From positions 124,001 through 188,000 of the forward strand of contig PBAX01000014.1 of assembly GCA_002716385.1 (NCBI GenBank): 64,000 nt of DNA. Direction: 5' to 3'. Positions 44,233 through 52,834 of the stretch are shown one piece after another (position 1 is the stretch's first letter; the number at the start of each line of letters is the position of its first letter). The notes under the pieces were generated by a model, which was not told the DNA's origin, did no database searches, and worked only from the letters and a program-made list of their open reading frames with translations. This DNA comes from Phycisphaerae bacterium. GTDB taxonomy: Bacteria > Planctomycetota > Phycisphaerae > Phycisphaerales > SM1A02. A program made the translations under genes and the position numbers.

Positions 44233-44652
44233 ATGATGTCGAGCAGTTCAGGGAGCGTACCGGTGTCAACACCCACACCATCACAGTCCACAGGCACTTC
44301 GCTTTTCGTCAATTTCGAAAACGATGGCGCCGTGCTGATTGCCCGGATGGTCGGCCCCAACATCGGTCAACGTGAATCGGAGATCATCGTCCAGGCCTTC
44401 AAGGCCGCTCTGGATGCCGATCGTGACTCCCGCCATCTTCTGGTGGACATGAGTGAAGTGACGTTCATGAACAGCATGGGCATCGGCATGCTTGTGGACA
44501 TTCGAAGCCAGGCTGCCGGTAAGAAGATGAATCTCGTCATGGGCGGCGTGAAGGCCGAGCTGGAACAGCTCCTCAAGATGGTACGGCTGGACAAGCTCTT
44601 TACCATCTGCACCAACGACAAGCAGCTGGCCAAGGCCCTCAAGAAACGCTGA
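44233..44652 (+). CDS. STAS-domain protein, anti-sigma factor antagonist-like
   Basis: A 139-residue protein whose residues about 20-130 form a STAS domain: VLIARMVGPNIGQRESEIIVQAFKAAL, then LLVDMSEVTFMNSMGIGMLVDIRSQA. The NSMGIG serine corresponds to the phosphorylated serine of SpoIIAA/RsbV-type antagonists. Start is ambiguous between a GTG at 44230 and ATGs at 44233 and 44236. It directly follows the REC-GAF-kinase gene, so a kinase-substrate relation is possible. It overlaps the 3' end of the convergent decarboxylase gene by 14 bases. Confidence 0.9.
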   Translation: MMSSSSGSVPVSTPTPSQSTGTSLFVNFENDGAVLIARMVGPNIGQRESEIIVQAFKAALDADRDSRHLLVDMSEVTFMNSMGIGMLVDIRSQAAGKKMNLVMGGVKAELEQLLKMVRLDKLFTICTNDKQLAKALKKR

Positions 44653-46069
44653 GTGATTGCAGCAGTTCCCACGCCGCCTTCACATGGGCGCGGCTGGTTC
44701 GCCATTGCCCGATGCTGAACCTGATGACATACCGACCGTCCAGTGTGGCGTGACTGAACGCGACCTTGCCGGTGGCATTGGCCGCCTCCATGATCGCACG
44801 TGTCCGTTCGTTGCCGTCGACATGACTGAAGCATGCGAGGGTGAGCGGCGCCGGAGCCATGAGCTCGAAGTTCCCATCCTCCCGGATCCATCCGACCAGT
44901 TCCTGCATCATGGCCACATGATCCCGAACCATGGACCTGATCCCCTCCGCACCATAATGCCGAAGCACGAACCAGAGCTTCAAAGCCCGGAATCGACGTC
45001 CAAGCGGAATCTGCCAATCCCGATAGTCGATGACCGCCCCCGATGTGGTGGCCTGATTGCGGAGGTAGTCCGGAAGGATGCTCAGGGAGTTGATCAATTC
45101 GGAACGATCCGCGACCCAGAGACAGTTGCAGTCGAAGTTGACGAGCATCCACTTGTGGGGATTCATCGTATAACTGTCCGCTGCCTGACAACCCGCCTGT
45201 ATCCACCGATATTCCTCGCAACAAGCCGCGGTTCCGAACATGGCTGCATCGACATGGAACCAGAGTCCGTGCTCACGACAGATGTCGTGGATCTGCTCGA
45301 GCGGATCGAAGGCGCCTGACGCGGTCGTTCCAACCGTGGTGCTCACGAAGAACGGACGAAGCCCGGCGGCCAGATCCGCTTCGATCGCCTTGCCCAGTGC
45401 GACCGGACACATGGCGTATGTTTCATCAACCTCGATCAAGCGTAGATTCGTGCGTCCGATTCCGAGAATGCCGGCAGCCTTCTCGATGCTCGAATGAGCC
45501 TGAGTGGAGGTGTAGGCCACCAGGGTTTCATGCGCCGAACCACCATGCGATGAACCCTTGCCATCCGTCGCTCGATCGCGAGCCGCGATCATGGCACACA
45601 CGACCGCGGAACTGGCGGTGTCCTGGATGACACCACCGCCTGTTCCCGTCGACAGGAACCGATCGCCAAGTCCCAGTAGTTCCGCCATCCAATCGAGCAT
45701 TCGAGTCTCGATTTCCGTGCACGCCGGACTGGTGGACCACAGCATTCCCTGGACACCAAGCCCGCTGGAGACGAGGTCCGCCAGAATCGATGGGCCGGAG
45801 GAATTCGACGGGAAATAGGAGAACCAGTTGGGCGACTGCCAATGGGTGATGCCCGGCATCACGACCTTGTCCAGATCCGACATGATGCTGCTGAACGCCT
45901 CACCCGATTCGGGTGGATGCGATGGAATCATCCCCGACACATCGCCGGGTTCCACGGTCGACATCACCGGCCGGGATTCGACATCGGACAGATAGTCCGC
46001 CAGCCAGTCGATGACTTCATGACCATGCCGTCTGAACGATTCGGGATCCATGTGGGGGATATCAGCCAT
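44639..46069 (-). CDS. Pyridoxal-dependent amino-acid decarboxylase (group II, aromatic type)
   Basis: A 476-residue PLP enzyme of the aromatic-L-amino-acid decarboxylase family. The internal-aldimine Lys306 lies in DSYTMNPHKWMLVNFDC, and D274 in WFHVDAAMFGTAACC; TGTGGGVIQDTASSA is the phosphate-binding segment. Length agrees with the family. The substrate may be an aromatic amino acid, but the exact residue (Tyr, Trp, Phe, Dopa) is not deducible. The M3 peptidase gene ends seven bases upstream, so the two genes probably form an operon. Confidence 0.93.
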   Translation of the reverse strand: MADIPHMDPESFRRHGHEVIDWLADYLSDVESRPVMSTVEPGDVSGMIPSHPPESGEAFSSIMSDLDKVVMPGITHWQSPNWFSYFPSNSSGPSILADLVSSGLGVQGMLWSTSPACTEIETRMLDWMAELLGLGDRFLSTGTGGGVIQDTASSAVVCAMIAARDRATDGKGSSHGGSAHETLVAYTSTQAHSSIEKAAGILGIGRTNLRLIEVDETYAMCPVALGKAIEADLAAGLRPFFVSTTVGTTASGAFDPLEQIHDICREHGLWFHVDAAMFGTAACCEEYRWIQAGCQAADSYTMNPHKWMLVNFDCNCLWVADRSELINSLSILPDYLRNQATTSGAVIDYRDWQIPLGRRFRALKLWFVLRHYGAEGIRSMVRDHVAMMQELVGWIREDGNFELMAPAPLTLACFSHVDGNERTRAIMEAANATGKVAFSHATLDGRYVIRFSIGQWRTSRAHVKAAWELLQSLSVS

Positions 46070-46075
46070 TCCGGA

Positions 46076-47782
46076 TCAGGCAGGCAGTTCCGCCAGAGCC
46101 TCCTGGACATCGTCCATCAGAAGCTGCATCGTTCCCGGGCCGAAGTCGAACCGAAGCTCCGCTGCCTCGAACAGTTCCGGAAGTGGCCGTGAACCACCGA
46201 GTGTCATCGCCTTTCGATAGTTGGCGAGCGCCTTGTCGGGATCCCGTCGGTACTGACCCCACAACTGCAACGCACCGAGCTGGGCGATTCCATATTCGAT
46301 GTAGTAGAAGGGCACACCGAACAGATGAAGCTGCTTCTGCCAGAACTTGGCTCGCTGAGCCTCGTATCCGGACCAGTCGACATCGGGCCCGAAACGCGCA
46401 TGAAGCTCCAACCAGTAGATGTCGCGTTGATCGCGATCATGATTTGGATGGGTATAGATCCAGTGCTGATAGGCATCGATGGTGGCGATCCAGCAGAGTG
46501 AATTGACAACACCTTCGAGATGCAGACGTCGGGCACGATTGGCTTCCTCTTCCGAGTAGAACTCGCCCAGGAACGGATGAGCGAGAAGCTCCATGCTCAT
46601 GGAGGCGACTTCGGCGAACTCGATCGGCGAGTGACGGTAGGCCAGCAACGGATCGTCTTCGCTGAGCATCGAATGGAAGGCATGTCCCGCCTCGTGGACC
46701 ATCGTCTCGACATCACGCTGCAGCCCGGCCGCATTCATGAAGATGAAGGGGATCCGGGTTCGATCACGGTTGTACTGATAGCCTCCGGGCGCCTTGCCCT
46801 TCCGACTGTCCAGATCGAGACAACCACCACCGCGAAGTCGATCGAACATCTCACCAAGACCGGAATCCATACGGTGGAACAGACTGGATGTCTTGGTGAC
46901 AAGCTCGGCGTCATCCTTGAAGGGAACCAGAGGCGTTCGACCCTTGACATCTACCTCGAGGTCCCAGGGACGCAGAGAATCCACGCCCATCTCCGCCCGA
47001 CGGTTGCGATTGCCCGCGTGCTGAAGTGGGACACAGACCTTCTCGACGCCCTGATGGAAGGACTCACAGTCTGCGGGTGTGTAGTCGAAGCGATGCATCG
47101 CCTTGAACATGTACTCCCGGAAGTCCTCGCAGTCGGCATTGAGCGCCATCTGGTTGCGGATCTCGATCATCTCGTCGTAGATGGCGTCGATCGCATCATG
47201 ATCCTGATATCGACGGTTCATGGTCGCGACCCAGGCGCCTTCTCGAACCGATCGATCGTTGTCCTGGAGGAACTTGCCCATCTGGGGCATCGTGTATTCC
47301 TCGCCCTGGAAATCGACCGACATGGCACCGCATATCTCGTCGTACTTCGTTCCAAGCTCCGTATCCTTGGTCTGGATCGGGATGTTCTCCTCGCGGAAGA
47401 GATTCACATCCGCTTCCATGTTCCGGATGAGGACGCCGTAGCGTTCCTTGTCGAGGTCGTCGACGTGAGGACATTGGACTATTCGGCGATCCAGCTGGAA
47501 ACCAGCCTCCTTGAGATTCGGCTGGACCTCGCGTACATGATCCAGGAACTTCTTGGTGATGGATTCGTCGTCCGTGTGGCACGTCATGTCTATGTACAGA
47601 TTGGCCCCGGACTCGCTTGCAGCGGCATCGAGCTCGCTGCGATCGATCAGCAGGGACTCGAGGCAGCCGGAGCAGCTCAAGGGACGGTCCATCAATCCCT
47701 TGTACAGGGGCTCCAGCACATCCCAACTCGAAGCATCGAGGGTTGCCGGAACATAATCATTGGGTGGGGGATATTGAGTCAT
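46076..47782 (-). CDS. M3-family oligoendopeptidase F-like
   Basis: Zinc metallopeptidase of 568 residues that cuts short peptides, presumably in the cytoplasm. The catalytic motif HEAGH is at residues 363-367 (ETMVHEAGHAFHSML) with GGYQYNRD and PFIFMNAAG just before it; a downstream SPIEFAEVASMSMELLAHPFL holds the third ligand Glu. This fits PepF/M3 oligoendopeptidases. The ATG has AAGGA about eight bases upstream. It lies directly upstream of the decarboxylase gene and downstream of ispE on the same strand. Confidence 0.93.
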   Translation of the reverse strand: MTQYPPPNDYVPATLDASSWDVLEPLYKGLMDRPLSCSGCLESLLIDRSELDAAASESGANLYIDMTCHTDDESITKKFLDHVREVQPNLKEAGFQLDRRIVQCPHVDDLDKERYGVLIRNMEADVNLFREENIPIQTKDTELGTKYDEICGAMSVDFQGEEYTMPQMGKFLQDNDRSVREGAWVATMNRRYQDHDAIDAIYDEMIEIRNQMALNADCEDFREYMFKAMHRFDYTPADCESFHQGVEKVCVPLQHAGNRNRRAEMGVDSLRPWDLEVDVKGRTPLVPFKDDAELVTKTSSLFHRMDSGLGEMFDRLRGGGCLDLDSRKGKAPGGYQYNRDRTRIPFIFMNAAGLQRDVETMVHEAGHAFHSMLSEDDPLLAYRHSPIEFAEVASMSMELLAHPFLGEFYSEEEANRARRLHLEGVVNSLCWIATIDAYQHWIYTHPNHDRDQRDIYWLELHARFGPDVDWSGYEAQRAKFWQKQLHLFGVPFYYIEYGIAQLGALQLWGQYRRDPDKALANYRKAMTLGGSRPLPELFEAAELRFDFGPGTMQLLMDDVQEALAELPA

Positions 47783-47827
47783 CTCTGTTCCTTCTCATGA
47801 TTCGCTCCATGGAGCAATTGGTCTTCT

Positions 47828-48736
47828 TCAGGATGGATCGCCCAAGATACCCGCTCCATGATCTATTGCAGAGACAGGTATGGTGGAAAGTCCCGTGGTG
47901 GACTGGATTTCGGCCGCAAGGGCCGTCGCTGCGGCGACATCGGCACAGGCGATGAAGAGGGTCGAACCACTTCCACTGACATGCACGGGCAAGCCGGCGA
48001 TCCCGGCCAGTTGTTCGCGAATGTTCCCGAGGCCCGGGGCCACCTTCAGGGCGGGATCGGCCAGATCATTGAAGAGCCGATCACCATCGAATCCACTTTC
48101 AGCCAACGACCTGACTGCCGCGGGATCCACAGTGGTGGGATCCATCTCATCGAGCTTTCGATACACCGCTCCGGTCTCACAACCCATTTCAGGCAGAACG
48201 AGAACGGCATGAACATCGGGCGTCATGGGCAGATGCTCGACACGCTCGCCCGTACCTTCGACGATGGCACTGCCACCACGAACAAGAAACGGAATGTCGG
48301 ATCCCAGTTTCGAGCCAAGCGATTCCAGCACATCATCCGTGAGCGACAGATCGAACAGGGTGTTGATGCCTCGAAGCATCGCGGCCGCATCACTCGATCC
48401 ACCACCGAGCCCGCCGCCAAGTGGTATTCGCTTTTCCAACTTCATCTGAACCGGCAAGGGACGACCGACATGCTTCTCGATGGACTGATGGGCACGAACC
48501 GCCAGATCGCTGGTCAGTGACCAGTCGATCTCTCGACGCTGCAATGCGTCCTCGTGCCACATGATGGCGTATCGAGATAATCGATCCGGTTCCAGAGCCG
48601 TCAGGGTCATCTCGTCATGGAGATCGATCGTAAGCATCCACGAACAGATCGGATGCATGCCGTCCTCCGCAGGGGGTCCCACGGACAACGCGGCATTGAT
48701 CTTGGCAGGAGCCTGAATGTGGATGGATCGCGTCAT
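47828..48736 (-). CDS. ispE: 4-diphosphocytidyl-2-C-methyl-D-erythritol kinase
   Basis: GHMP kinase of the MEP isoprenoid pathway; it phosphorylates the 2-OH of CDP-methylerythritol. The 302-residue protein starts with IHIQAPAKINAALSVG, has the ATP-binding GGGLGGGSSDAAAML and the C-terminal HVSGSGSTLFIAC. I chose the ATG at 48736; the frame runs on to 48826 but there it overlaps the divergent YbjQ-like gene's 5' end. Substrate-binding His appears in the GMHPICSWM segment. No other isoprenoid gene is nearby. Confidence 0.95.
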   Translation of the reverse strand: MTRSIHIQAPAKINAALSVGPPAEDGMHPICSWMLTIDLHDEMTLTALEPDRLSRYAIMWHEDALQRREIDWSLTSDLAVRAHQSIEKHVGRPLPVQMKLEKRIPLGGGLGGGSSDAAAMLRGINTLFDLSLTDDVLESLGSKLGSDIPFLVRGGSAIVEGTGERVEHLPMTPDVHAVLVLPEMGCETGAVYRKLDEMDPTTVDPAAVRSLAESGFDGDRLFNDLADPALKVAPGLGNIREQLAGIAGLPVHVSGSGSTLFIACADVAAATALAAEIQSTTGLSTIPVSAIDHGAGILGDPS

Positions 48737-48795
48737 GATCTCGTACAGGATAGGCTGATGCGGGGCGTCTGCACCATTCAGAGGAGTCATGCCAC

Positions 48796-49131
48796 ATGGA
48801 TACACCGAATATCGTCTGCACAACAACCTTCGATTTCGATGGTTACCGAATCAAGGAATACAAGGGGCTCGTGCGTGGAATCGTGGTTCGAGCACCCACC
48901 ATCGCCCAGGGACTGATGGGAGGACTGAAGAAGATGGTCGGTGGCCGTATCGGCGCCTACAAGTCCATGTGCGAAGACGTCCGGATGGAAGCCTTGCAGG
49001 AGATGCTCCAGCATGCCCAGGAACTCGGCGCCAACGCCGTCGTCGGACTGCGTTACGAATCATCGGAAGTGGCCACGGACGCTTCGGAGGTTCTCTGCTA
49101 TGGAACAGCCGTCGTCATCGAGCCCAAATAG
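48796..49131 (+). CDS. YbjQ/UPF0145-family protein
   Basis: A 111-residue protein with the UPF0145 pattern: VCTTTFDFDGYRIKEYKGLVRGIVVRAP, then a YKSMCEDVRMEALQEMLQHAQELGANAVVGLRY helix-strand segment, ending CYGTAVVIEPK. The family forms pentamers and has been linked to metal binding, but no biochemical role is established. The ATG follows AGGAG nine bases upstream. It is divergent from ispE, with about 60 bases between starts. Confidence 0.92.
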   Translation: MDTPNIVCTTTFDFDGYRIKEYKGLVRGIVVRAPTIAQGLMGGLKKMVGGRIGAYKSMCEDVRMEALQEMLQHAQELGANAVVGLRYESSEVATDASEVLCYGTAVVIEPK

Positions 49132-49206
49132 AAAATCGATCAGAGCATGAAACTGATCTACCATGGTGCGATATGGATGATCTGTTTCCCCTTGCCGTGA
49201 AACAAA

Positions 49207-51201
49207 TTGACCACTGATCCAACACAACCAGATCCCGACCCGAAGGTTCCTGAGGACCATGAGATCGAAACCGAGCTTCCAGCCGAGGCGGCACTAGAGA
49301 GCACGCTTCTACGGGAGATGGATTCGTCTTCAATGGCCCCACGCAGCATCGGTCCCTACAAGATCAGTGCGATCATCGGACAGGGCGGAATGGGAACGGT
49401 CTACAAGGCCATGCAGGAATCGCCACGGAGAGCGGTTGCGCTCAAGGTCATGAAACGGGGTGTCACGTCCCGCAGCGCTCGCAAGCGGTTCGAGTACGAA
49501 GCACAGACGCTCGGTCGTCTTCGTCACGAGAACATCGCCCAGATCTACGAGGCCGGCACACATGATGGAGAGGAAGCCAGCCAGCCGTACTTCGCGATGG
49601 AGTACATACCCAATGCCAGATCGATCACCGAATATGCCGAACACAAGAATCTCGGCACGAGAGAACGTCTCGCATTGTTCGCAAAGGTCTGTGAGGCCAT
49701 TCAGCATGGACACCAGAAAGGGATCATCCATCGCGACATCAAGCCCGGGAACATCCTCGTAACGAGCAACGGCATACCCAAGGTGATCGATTTCGGAGTC
49801 GCCCGAAGCACGGATTCCGACATGGCCATCACCACGATGCGCACGGATCTGGGGCAGCTCATCGGAACCCTGCAGTACATGAGTCCGGAGCAGTGCGACG
49901 CCGATCCCGATGACATCGATACACGAAGCGACGTCTATGCACTGGGGATGGTGCTGTATGAACTCCTCACAGGAAGTCCTCCCTACGACATTCGAAACGC
50001 CGCCATCCACGAAGCCATCCGCGTGATCCGGGAGGAGGAGCCGACCAGACTCTCATCGATGAATCGAAGTCTTCGCGGCGACATCGAGACCATGACACTC
50101 AAGGCGCTCCAGAAGAATCGCGCCGTTCGCTACCAGAGCGCCACTGAACTCAGCCAGGACATCTTTCGCTATCTCCATGACGAGCCCATTTCCGCGCGGC
50201 CTCCCGGCATGGTCGACAAGATTCGAAGATTCATTCGGAAGCGCAAGGCCTTCGCCACCTCGGCGGCCCTGATACTCCTCACCCTCAGCGTCTCGAGCAT
50301 CGTCATTGGGATCTACGCGGCCGAGAAGAATCGCCGGGAGCGGGAGGCCATCATGCTCGAGGAATCGAGTGAGCAGATTCTGCGCATGGCTGGACATCTG
50401 ACTGAGCAGGTGGGTGTCACGGACTACATGTCACCCACGATGATTGAACGTGTGGCACTCCTGAACAGCCTCGACTACAAGGTCGAACGACTCTACATCG
50501 ATGTGCTTGAAATGATGAAGACGACCCTTGGGGAGGAACATCCTCACACCATCCAGGCCATGATGAACCTTGGCTATCTCCATTCTCTCAATGAGGACTA
50601 TGACAAGGCGGATCAGCAATACACGATTGCCCTGGATACCAGCCGTCGCATTCGCGACGAGGACCATCCGGAGACGATCGAGATCATCAAGCAGGTGGGC
50701 ATACTCTCGATGATCACCGACAAGTACTCGAAGTCCAATCGCCTCCTGACGGAGGCGCTCGACCGATCGCGCCGTGTCTTCGGTGAGGATCATGAATATA
50801 CAAACGGCATCGTCCTCAACATGGGCACGATGTACTACAAGCAGAAGGACTACGAAGCAGCCTTGGCGTGCTTCCTGGAATGCCTCGAAGTCGCCAGGCA
50901 ACATGATGTGGACAAGAACGAGCATGCGGTGATCGATCTGAGCATTGGAACCGGCGAGTTGTACCAGTTGATGGAGCGATATGCCGAGGCAAGGCCGCAT
51001 TACCTGTTTGCGCTCGATACCCACAAGCAATTGTTCGGCACCGACAACAACGGCTATCTGATCAAGCTGGAGCATCTGATATCACTTCATCATGACTGGC
51101 ACAAAGCCGAACCGAATGCCGGGCACGATGCAACGGCCGCCGAGTACCAGACGAAACTGGATGGAATCAACCAGTGGTTGAACGAGAAGGCGAAGCGCTG
51201 A
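49207..51201 (+). CDS. Ser/Thr protein kinase with transmembrane segment and TPR repeats
   Basis: A 664-residue Hanks-type kinase. Catalytic residues: GQGGMGTVYKAM glycine loop (58-69), Lys80, HRDIKPGN with D177, DFG with D195 and GTLQYMSPEQCD. A single membrane helix (AALILLTLSVSSIVIGIYAAE, near 350) is followed by a tetratricopeptide region (about 430-650) with repeated HPHTIQAMMNLGYLH- and HPETIEIIKQVGIL-like units similar to kinesin-light-chain TPRs. The TPR part is presumably outside the cytoplasm and may bind a partner. The TTG start lacks a clear ribosome-binding site; Met38 (GAGATGGATTC) is the alternative. No substrate is known. Confidence 0.92.
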   Translation: MTTDPTQPDPDPKVPEDHEIETELPAEAALESTLLREMDSSSMAPRSIGPYKISAIIGQGGMGTVYKAMQESPRRAVALKVMKRGVTSRSARKRFEYEAQTLGRLRHENIAQIYEAGTHDGEEASQPYFAMEYIPNARSITEYAEHKNLGTRERLALFAKVCEAIQHGHQKGIIHRDIKPGNILVTSNGIPKVIDFGVARSTDSDMAITTMRTDLGQLIGTLQYMSPEQCDADPDDIDTRSDVYALGMVLYELLTGSPPYDIRNAAIHEAIRVIREEEPTRLSSMNRSLRGDIETMTLKALQKNRAVRYQSATELSQDIFRYLHDEPISARPPGMVDKIRRFIRKRKAFATSAALILLTLSVSSIVIGIYAAEKNRREREAIMLEESSEQILRMAGHLTEQVGVTDYMSPTMIERVALLNSLDYKVERLYIDVLEMMKTTLGEEHPHTIQAMMNLGYLHSLNEDYDKADQQYTIALDTSRRIRDEDHPETIEIIKQVGILSMITDKYSKSNRLLTEALDRSRRVFGEDHEYTNGIVLNMGTMYYKQKDYEAALACFLECLEVARQHDVDKNEHAVIDLSIGTGELYQLMERYAEARPHYLFALDTHKQLFGTDNNGYLIKLEHLISLHHDWHKAEPNAGHDATAAEYQTKLDGINQWLNEKAKR

Positions 51202-51286
51202 TCGCGATTTCGCTGACAGGCGTCAGTAGGTACTATTCAGACAGATCTCATTGAAGATGAGACCATAAGCAAGGAGCTCTCGAGCA

Positions 51287-51664
51287 ATGGATGACAAGAA
51301 AGCGGACCGACAAGCTCGCAAGGAAGCCATCTGGTCCCACATGGAAGCCTTGAGGACGATCGCCAACAAACGCCCCTGGTACAACTGGGGGAACAAAGGC
51401 AGTCTGATCTCCCGAAAAGGGGTGTACTTGAACTGGTGGCAGACGGGCCTTTCCTTGGTTGCCATCTTCGGTGGATTTTTCTGGATAGGTTCTACAGCTA
51501 TCGGGAGCATGGAAAGAATCGCCAACAAATCAGTGACGGTGATCGACTCCCTCGAAGACAATTTTAAAGAACTCGAAAAGAAGAATGAGGCGTTGACCAA
51601 GGAATTGGATGAGTGCAAAGGCACGAAGACGGAAACGTCCGACGACAAGGCCATGACGCCCTGA
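51287..51664 (+). CDS. Small membrane protein with C-terminal coiled coil
   Basis: A 125-residue protein with AAGGAG about ten bases before its ATG. A basic N-terminal half (KADRQARKEAIW) leads to one membrane helix (WWQTGLSLVAIFGGFFWIGSTAIGSM, about residues 50-75), and a charged coiled-coil tail (SLEDNFKELEKKNEALTKELDECKG). I recognise no family. Base composition is somewhat more AT-rich than its neighbours. A short hairpin (TCTCAT/ATGAGA) lies just upstream near 51247-51263. Its topology suggests a membrane-anchored coiled coil; no partner can be named. Confidence 0.8.
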   Translation: MDDKKADRQARKEAIWSHMEALRTIANKRPWYNWGNKGSLISRKGVYLNWWQTGLSLVAIFGGFFWIGSTAIGSMERIANKSVTVIDSLEDNFKELEKKNEALTKELDECKGTKTETSDDKAMTP

Positions 51665-51686
51665 TGTCAACCAAGCCCGTCGATGA

Positions 51687-52802
51687 TCAGTGAACCGACC
51701 AGGGTGTTCGGTCCGAACCCGAGATCATGACATCGCTGTCTGTCATCAATGAGGCCACTCGATCACGGAGCGTGGGAAGATACCCTCGCTCCGTATTCGT
51801 ATGACCCGCCAGCACGATCGTCATGCCCGAAGCCCTCGCGGCCAACACGTCATGATGTCGCATCTCGCCGGTCAGGAACAACGTTGCGCCGGCCGCCCGC
51901 GCGGCATCGACCAGACTGCCGCCGGCACCGGGACAACAGGCCACGACATCATGTGAGTCCACGCCGCCATCGGCGACTCGCAGATGATCGACACCCAGAG
52001 CCGACTTGAGTTTGGCCACGATGTCGCCGGTTGATCGAGGCTTCGAGAGTCTGAGTGCGCGACCCATGCCGGAATCCTGAATCGGATGACCCGCCAGTGG
52101 AATGACGTGAATCGGCGGCTCTTCATAGGGATGGGCCGATCGCAAGGCCGCGATGACGCTCGCGAGGACCTCTTCGGAACACACCATCATCAGCCGCTGC
52201 TCGGTGACATGCTGAAGCTTCCCGGCCTCTCCCGATGCAGGCGAGGTCGAGTCTCCACCATAGAAGGTGCCTTGATTCTCGATGGCGGTCGAGCAGTGGG
52301 TGTAATCGCCGATGACACCCGCACCAGCCGAGGCCATGGCCATGCGGACGGCCTCGAGCTTCTCGGGTGGTACATACGTGACGACCTTGTTGGCTTCGCC
52401 TGGTCGACGCACGAGCACATGTTCCAACGGCATCGATTCGCCATCACCGAGGTTTGATGCCAACCAGTCGGTCATGCCATCCGGACTGGCATCAAGCGCC
52501 GTATGTGGCGAGTACACGCTGATACCCGCACTGATGAGACCAAGCAGGATCCGCGAGATCTCACTGGAGTCGTCGAGTCGCTTCAACGGCTCGAAGATCA
52601 ATGGGTGATAGGCGACGACCGCATCCACATCGTTCGACACCGCTTCGGTGAGAACCTCTCGAGTGAGATCGATCGTCAACATGATCTTGGCGCAGGGTGC
52701 GGTACGTTGACCGACCAGCAGCCCGACGTTGTCCCAATCGGCGGCGTGACCGGTCGGTGCGATTCGTTCCATGGCCTGGCAGAGATCGTTGACTGTGCTC
52801 AT
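51687..52802 (-). CDS. Nif3-like dinuclear metal-centre protein
   Basis: A 371-residue Nif3/YbgI-family protein; these hexamers hold a two-metal centre and their physiological activity is unsettled (some are annotated as GTP cyclohydrolase I type 2). The N-terminal metal site includes WDNVGLLVGQ and VVAYHPLIFEPLKRL with the conserved His, and the C-terminal site includes ITGE-like FLTGEMRHHDVL and LAGHTNTERGYLP. An internal domain with YEEPPIHVIPL corresponds to the PII-like insertion of longer Nif3 proteins. The gene converges on the small membrane-protein gene. Confidence 0.9.
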   Translation of the reverse strand: MSTVNDLCQAMERIAPTGHAADWDNVGLLVGQRTAPCAKIMLTIDLTREVLTEAVSNDVDAVVAYHPLIFEPLKRLDDSSEISRILLGLISAGISVYSPHTALDASPDGMTDWLASNLGDGESMPLEHVLVRRPGEANKVVTYVPPEKLEAVRMAMASAGAGVIGDYTHCSTAIENQGTFYGGDSTSPASGEAGKLQHVTEQRLMMVCSEEVLASVIAALRSAHPYEEPPIHVIPLAGHPIQDSGMGRALRLSKPRSTGDIVAKLKSALGVDHLRVADGGVDSHDVVACCPGAGGSLVDAARAAGATLFLTGEMRHHDVLAARASGMTIVLAGHTNTERGYLPTLRDRVASLMTDSDVMISGSDRTPWSVH

Positions 52803-52834
52803 GTAGAGAGGCTACCGCGCCAGAAGACTCTGCG

